NCBI GenBank assembly: GCA_902595425.1
Contig: CACJPV010000006.1
Span: 1 to 64,000 of the forward strand
Source: an uncultured Alphaproteobacteria bacterium
GTDB lineage: Bacteria > Pseudomonadota > Alphaproteobacteria > HIMB59 > GCA-002718135
Direction: 5' to 3'
DNA length: 64,000 nt
The notes under the pieces were generated by a model. That model did not search any database, had not been told where the DNA came from, and was given only the letters and a program-made list of their open reading frames with translations. A program made the position numbers and the translations under genes. This document shows, piece after piece, positions 59,903-64,000 of this stretch (its first letter is position 1; each line of letters begins with the position of its first letter).

Positions 59903-60822
59903 CTTTTTTTCAATTTTGGATTTAAAGCATCTCTCATCCAATCACCTAAAAGATTGATTGATAGTGCTAATATTACGAGAAAAATTGCTGGAAAAAAAGT
60001 AATCCACCACTCACCAGAAAATAAGAAATTATTTCCAAACCTAATAAGTGTACCAAGTGATGGTGTTGTAGGTGGAACTCCTACACCCAAAAAACTCAGC
60101 GTCGACTCTGTAATAATAGCAAGAGCAAGACCAATGGTAGCTATAACTAAAATGGGCCTAAGAATATTTGGTAAAATATGTTTGAACATAATGAGTACAT
60201 TTGATAAACCAATTATTCTTGATGCAGATACATATTCTTTATTTTTTTCAACAAGAGTAGAAGCTCTTGTAACTCTGGCAAACTGTGGCCACTCTGATAT
60301 GCCAATGGCAAAAATTAATACATAAATAGCCATTTCATCATGCATGGAACGCGATATTATTGCTCTTGCAATTCCATCAACTAATAATGCCATTAAAATT
60401 GTAGGGATAGTTAACTGAACATCAGTAATACGCATGACAATAATTTCATATCTTCCCCCTATATAACCCGCAGTTACTCCTAAAAAAACTCCCAATATCA
60501 TTGCAAAAATTATTGATGCGAAACCAACAATAAGTGAAATTCTTGAACCATATATCATTGTTGAAAACATATCTCTTCCTTGTTGATCAGTACCAAGAAA
60601 AAAACTTGGATTTCCACCATCAGACCATATTGGAGGTGTAAATGCATCCATTAAAGAAACATTGGCAGGATCAAATGGATTATAAGGTGCAACTATTCCA
60701 GCAAAAAAAGAACATAAAAATATTATAAAAAAAACACTTGAAGAAATTATTGCAATTTTAGAATTACAAAAACTATAGCCAATATCTGTATCATAGATTT
60801 TAAGAAAAGTTTTCTTAATCAT
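59899..60822 (-). CDS. ABC transporter permease, DppC type (SBP4 system)
   Basis: A 307-residue permease with the DppC marker SFFLGTDQQGRDMFSTMIYGSRISLIVG. Membrane segments and the EAA loop YVSASRIIGLSNVLIMFKHILPN follow, and it ends in SFLGVGVPPTTPSLGTLI. It is preceded by the DppB-type gene without a gap and followed by the fused ATPase with an ATGA overlap, so expression of the three is coupled. Confidence 0.93.
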   Translation of the reverse strand: MIKKTFLKIYDTDIGYSFCNSKIAIISSSVFFIIFLCSFFAGIVAPYNPFDPANVSLMDAFTPPIWSDGGNPSFFLGTDQQGRDMFSTMIYGSRISLIVGFASIIFAMILGVFLGVTAGYIGGRYEIIVMRITDVQLTIPTILMALLVDGIARAIISRSMHDEMAIYVLIFAIGISEWPQFARVTRASTLVEKNKEYVSASRIIGLSNVLIMFKHILPNILRPILVIATIGLALAIITESTLSFLGVGVPPTTPSLGTLIRFGNNFLFSGEWWITFFPAIFLVILALSINLLGDWMRDALNPKLKKR

Positions 60823-61800
60823 TTAATTATTCTCTTCCTTTAGTCTTATTCTAGGATCTATAAAATAATAGGTAATATCAACAATAAAGTTTATCATTAC
60901 AAAAATAAAAGCAACCATAATCATGTAAGCAGACATAATAGGTATATCTACGAAATAGACGGCGTTTATAAATAAAGAACCCATACCAGGCCATTGAAAA
61001 ACAGTTTCAGTAATTATGGAGAAAGCAATTAAGGTTCCAATATTTATTCCTGTAATTGTTATTACTGGAATTAATCCATTTTTTAGAGCATGTTTATAAT
61101 TAATCGTATTTTTATTTATTCCTCTTGCTTTTGCGAATTTAATATAATCTGTCTGAAGAATTTCCATCATTTCAGCTCTGACAAGTCTTATGACATAAGT
61201 CATTTGAAATAGGCTCAAAGTAATTGATGGAAGGATTAGAGCTTTCAAACCTGAGATAGTTAAAAAGCCTGTTGTCCAAAAACCTAGGTCAGTTACTTCA
61301 CCTCTTCCAAAAGAGGGGAGAATACCAAGAATTACAGAAAATAAATATATGAGCATAATTCCGATGATAAAAGTTGGAAGTGAAACACCTGCTAAAGAAA
61401 CAACAAGTATAATATTTGATAGAAAACTGTCTCTGTGTATGCCGGTATATACCCCCAAGATTGTCCCTATAATAATAGCTAGCATTGCAGATACAAAAAC
61501 TAACTCTAGAGTAGCTGGCAATCTCTCACCGATTAAATCAGAAACTTCTCTTTTTAATTGATAAGATATACCAAAATTGCCTTGAACTATATTTCCAACA
61601 AATCTTGAAAATTGAATATAAACAGGATCGTTGAGTCCCAATACCTCACGCACTTCAGCTCTTCTTTCATCAGAAGCATCTTCTCCTGTCATACTATTCA
61701 CTGGATCTCCAACAAAATTAAATAAAGAAAAAGAAACAAAAGCAACTACAATCATAACAAGAATAGATTGTAAGAGTCTTTTAAAAAAATAGCTGATCAT
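60823..61800 (-). CDS. ABC transporter permease, DppB type (SBP4 system)
   Basis: A 325-residue permease. It shows FNFVGDPVNSMTGEDASDERRAEVREVLGLNDPVYIQFSRFVGNIVQGNFGISYQ, membrane segments, the EAA loop YIKFAKARGINKNTINYKHALKNGLIPV, FQWPGMGSLFINAVYF and the terminal YYFIDPRIRL. The start lies 10 bp after an 11-bp hairpin that follows the SBP4 gene. It forms the translocation channel with the DppC-type protein. Confidence 0.93.
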   Translation of the reverse strand: MISYFFKRLLQSILVMIVVAFVSFSLFNFVGDPVNSMTGEDASDERRAEVREVLGLNDPVYIQFSRFVGNIVQGNFGISYQLKREVSDLIGERLPATLELVFVSAMLAIIIGTILGVYTGIHRDSFLSNIILVVSLAGVSLPTFIIGIMLIYLFSVILGILPSFGRGEVTDLGFWTTGFLTISGLKALILPSITLSLFQMTYVIRLVRAEMMEILQTDYIKFAKARGINKNTINYKHALKNGLIPVITITGINIGTLIAFSIITETVFQWPGMGSLFINAVYFVDIPIMSAYMIMVAFIFVMINFIVDITYYFIDPRIRLKEENN

Positions 61801-61810
61801 GAAGTGGTTA

Positions 61811-61837
61811 TCTGGCCAGTTTATTTAACTGGCCAGA
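61811..61837 (-). terminator. Hairpin between SBP4 and its permeases
   Basis: TCTGGCCAGTT (61811-61821) and its exact inverse AACTGGCCAGA (61827-61837) enclose a five-base loop. On the minus strand it is followed by TAACCACTTC rather than a U-tract, so it probably protects the SBP4 message from 3' decay instead of terminating. Confidence 0.65.
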
Positions 61838-61851
61838 CATTGTAATATAAT

Positions 61852-63426
61852 TTAATTTACGTTTGCAAATCTAAATAATGGTTCGTTGTTCATTCTAATT
61901 GGAACATCGACATTACTTTTAGATGCTTGGTTAACAACTTGGTGATGTAAAGGAAGATAAGTTACATCGTCTTGAGTAATATCCCAAGCTTCAGCAATCA
62001 TCGCATTTCTTTTGTCCAAGTCTGTTTCCACACCCATAGCTGCAACTAATTCGTCAACTCTGGCGTTGGAGAAATTTACCTTATTCCAACTACCAGCGCT
62101 ATCAAATAGATATGAATATACATAATGACTGTCGAAAGTTGGAACACCCCAACCTAACATGTACATATCACTTGTCATACCATTTGCATCACCTTCTTTT
62201 ACTTCAGAGAAGTGCTGACTTTTTGTTTTAGCATCAAGATTTACTTTAACACCAATTTTAGCAAACATACCAATTGCTGCAACGCAAATTGCCTCATCGT
62301 TTATATAACGATCGTTAGGACAATCAAGTGTCAGCTCAAATCCATCTGGATAACCAGCTTCAGCTAGAAGTTGTTTTGAAAGTTCAGGGTCATAAGGTAA
62401 TCTTTTATCTCTTTCAGGAGTATGGCCATTAACACCCGGTGCAGTAATAATACCTGCAGGAACACTTTGACCTCTCATTACCTTGTCCTTAATAGCATCC
62501 ATATCTAGAGCATGATACATAGCCAAACGAACTCTTTTGTCTGCAAAAGGATTTTTTCCTTTAATATTAGAAGAATTAAGTTCAGCTGAGCCTTGATCCA
62601 TACCGAAGAATATAGTTCTGTTTTGTGGAGTCATTTTTACAGTATGACCAGATGAAGATTTAATTCTTTCAATATCTTGAACTGGCACAACATTAGTATA
62701 ATCGATTTCTCCAGAAAGAAGTGCTGCAACTCTTGTCGCATCATTTTTAATTGGAAGTAATTCAATCTGATCTATGTTGTGAGTACTGTCATCTCCCCAC
62801 CAATCAGTATTTCTTTCAAAAACTGTTCTTACATCCTGTTCTCTAAAAGTAATTTTAAAAGGTCCGGTACCATTTGCATTAGATGCGCAGTAAGATGTCT
62901 CACCAGCATCCCAGTTATATGATACTTCACAACCATTTGCTTTTGCCCAAGCTTCAGACATAACAAATATCTGAGTTAATTGGTTTAACAGAATTGGGTT
63001 TGGTCCTTCAGTTACTATTTCAAGTGTATGATCACCAGTAGCAGTAGCTGATTTAATACTTTTAATTAAATCAACCATATCTGATGGAGCAGTTTTTGCT
63101 CTGTTAATACTAAAAGCAATATCACTAGCTGTTAGAGATGAGCCATCATGAAACTTAACACCTTTACGAATATTAAATACCCAAGTATCCGCACTTGTGG
63201 CATCCCATGATTCAGCAAGCTGAGGAAGTATTTCCATGTTTATACCTGGAGTTACTAAACCCTCATAAACTTGACGAGAAACCATATGAGTTGGTCCTTC
63301 ATTTTGTGCATGGGGATCAAGAGTTAGTGAGTCACCAGGCATAGACCACTTTATTGAAGCAGCATACGAAGATGAAACAAAACCTGATATAACCAATACC
63401 AAAAGAATATTAATTAATTTTTTCAT
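61852..63426 (-). CDS. Family-5 solute-binding protein (SBP4)
   Basis: A 524-residue periplasmic binding protein in the usual order. The signal peptide covers residues about 1-22 (MKKLINILLVLV...SYA). It then has GDSLTLDPHAQNEGPTHMVSRQVYEGL, WVFNIRKGVKFHDGSSLTASDIAFSINR, GTGPFKITFREQDV, VRLAMYHALDMDAI, the LAEAGYPDGFELTLDC junction and the C-terminal region with DELVAAMGVETDLDKRNAMI. The start is ATG 63426, behind GGAGG; the open frame adds 12 residues without signal-peptide character. No good copy of the LysR-type operator is seen in its 81-bp upstream gap, unlike the other three binding proteins. Confidence 0.92.
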   Translation of the reverse strand: MKKLINILLVLVISGFVSSSYAASIKWSMPGDSLTLDPHAQNEGPTHMVSRQVYEGLVTPGINMEILPQLAESWDATSADTWVFNIRKGVKFHDGSSLTASDIAFSINRAKTAPSDMVDLIKSIKSATATGDHTLEIVTEGPNPILLNQLTQIFVMSEAWAKANGCEVSYNWDAGETSYCASNANGTGPFKITFREQDVRTVFERNTDWWGDDSTHNIDQIELLPIKNDATRVAALLSGEIDYTNVVPVQDIERIKSSSGHTVKMTPQNRTIFFGMDQGSAELNSSNIKGKNPFADKRVRLAMYHALDMDAIKDKVMRGQSVPAGIITAPGVNGHTPERDKRLPYDPELSKQLLAEAGYPDGFELTLDCPNDRYINDEAICVAAIGMFAKIGVKVNLDAKTKSQHFSEVKEGDANGMTSDMYMLGWGVPTFDSHYVYSYLFDSAGSWNKVNFSNARVDELVAAMGVETDLDKRNAMIAEAWDITQDDVTYLPLHHQVVNQASKSNVDVPIRMNNEPLFRFANVN

Positions 63427-63507
63427 TTGTTTTCCTCCTAAGAAAATTGAATGTCCTAGCAATACAACTAAGAAATTTTAATTCAATATTAATTAATTCA
63501 AATATGA

Positions 63508-63927
63508 CTAAAAGGGCTTAAAAATAACAAGAATGATGATAGCAATTAGGAAAATAGCTGGAATTTCATTGGTAATTCTGAAAAATTTGGATGTGATTTT
63601 GTTAGAGTCATTAGCAAAGTCTGTAAGCCATTTTCTACAAAGAAAATGATATATAGTTAAAAGTAAAACAAAAAATAACTTTAGTATTAACCAAGTATCA
63701 AAACCTAAATAGTATGTCATTGATAAACCGGTTATCCAAGTAAAAATAAATGCAGGAGTCATGATGATTGAAAATAATTTTCTTTCCATAACTTTGAATG
63801 TTTCTGATGTTTCTTTTGTTATGTTTGTATCAGCATGATACATAAAAATTCTTGGTAAATATAATAAACCTGCCATCCAGGCTATAACACTAAATATGTG
63901 AGCAGATTTTAAAATATTATAAATCAT
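63508..63927 (-). CDS. hemJ: HemJ-type protoporphyrinogen IX oxidase
   Basis: A 139-residue membrane protein with four segments. It starts SAHIFSVIAWMAGLLYLPRIFMYHAD, with the conserved heme-ligand-type histidine and the LPR motif, then FKVMERKLFSIIMTPAFIFTWITGL and LKLFFVLLLTIYHFLCRKW, and ends FFRITNEIPAIFLIAIIILVIFKPF. HemJ oxidises protoporphyrinogen IX to protoporphyrin IX, the step before heme or chlorophyll branching. It directly follows hemF, 1 bp apart, so the pair is a heme biosynthesis unit and marks the end of the catabolic island. Confidence 0.92.
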   Translation of the reverse strand: MIYNILKSAHIFSVIAWMAGLLYLPRIFMYHADTNITKETSETFKVMERKLFSIIMTPAFIFTWITGLSMTYYLGFDTWLILKLFFVLLLTIYHFLCRKWLTDFANDSNKITSKFFRITNEIPAIFLIAIIILVIFKPF

Positions 63928-63928
63928 T

Positions 63929-64000
63929 TTATTCCCATTTTGCTAGAGGTGGCATAGACATCAAAATCGCATCAATATTGCCACCAGTCTCTAAACCAAA
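63929..64000 (-). CDS. hemF: Oxygen-dependent coproporphyrinogen III oxidase, C-terminus only
   Basis: The last 23 residues of a gene that starts outside the window. The end reads FGLETGGNIDAILMSMPPLA followed by KWE and TAA. The pattern GGxxxAILMSxPPxxxW is the invariant C-terminus of HemF, which decarboxylates coproporphyrinogen III using oxygen. The adjacent hemJ supplies the next oxidation step. Only this fragment is visible, so completeness cannot be judged. Confidence 0.8.
   Translation of the reverse strand, partial: FGLETGGNIDAILMSMPPLAKWE

Noticed and set aside
63427-63507. A ninth LysR-type operator upstream of SBP4
   Set aside because: Only an isolated AGTCAT-like half-site is present; the spacing and partner half-sites of the element are missing.
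1-64000. CRISPR arrays, tRNA or rRNA genes, insertion sequences, prophage genes
   Set aside because: No repeat-spacer pattern, cloverleaf, transposase or phage structural gene was seen on either strand.

Overview
The window looks like part of the chromosome of a very AT-rich, streamlined marine alphaproteobacterium, of the Pelagibacterales or HIMB59/AEGEAN-169 type. That placement is inferred from base composition, tiny or negative intergenic gaps, short proteins and the hemJ/hemF pair at the right edge; no rRNA or phylogenetic marker is present to prove it. About 60 genes are packed with almost no spare DNA. I saw no tRNA, rRNA, CRISPR array, insertion sequence or phage gene, and no gene-free stretch over 300 bases.

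Most of the window is a catabolic island for peptides, modified amino acids and related amides. It carries four family-5 (Dpp/Opp type) substrate-binding proteins: SBP1 at 7624-9288, SBP2 at 24167-25726, SBP3 at 48311-49894 and SBP4 at 61852-63426. Each has its own permease pair, and there are six ATPase genes, two of them fused double ATPases. The surrounding enzymes are M20 (three), M28, M32 and M24 peptidase-fold proteins, four amidohydrolases, two class I aminotransferases, two Asp/Glu-type racemases, a dipeptide epimerase, an Ldh-type dehydrogenase, a PuuE-like deacetylase and an aspartoacylase-like amidase. Also present are two tandem DUF4438 proteins, several Gfo/Idh and SDR oxidoreductases, two VOC proteins and two EamA exporters. 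A block of ordinary cell-maintenance genes (LysE, YajQ, RmuC, YqaA-like; 16558-19058) lies inside the island.

Layout: 1-3763, AEC transporter fragment, TPR protein, GST and two racemases. 3764-10387, complete SBP1 transporter and an oxidoreductase. 10498-14083, M28, EamA and dipeptide epimerase. 14080-25726, one long minus-strand run from the SBP2 transporter through peptidases and maintenance genes. 25865-30923, five overlapping genes led by the M32 carboxypeptidase. 31088-44157, a 12-gene plus-strand operon led by the DUF4438 pair. 44154-48147, DegT enzyme, two SDRs and an amidohydrolase. 48311-53553, SBP3 transporter. 53550-57183, amide-hydrolysing operon divergent from a LysR regulator (57280-58185). 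58199-63426, SBP4 transporter. 63508-64000, hemJ and the end of hemF.

Two observations stand out. First, SBP1 appears to be circularly permuted: the part that forms the C-terminal region of normal family-5 binding proteins comes directly after the signal peptide, and the usual N-terminal part follows it. Second, eight promoter regions share a 26-bp three-half-site element, ATGA-N7-TCAT-N7-RTGA, about 46-74 bp upstream of the genes it faces. Its first dyad has the T-N11-A form of a LysR box. One copy sits between the only LysR gene in the window and its divergent operon, so the transporters and hydrolases may form one LysR-controlled scavenging regulon. All family assignments were made by reading motifs by eye; no database search was run.
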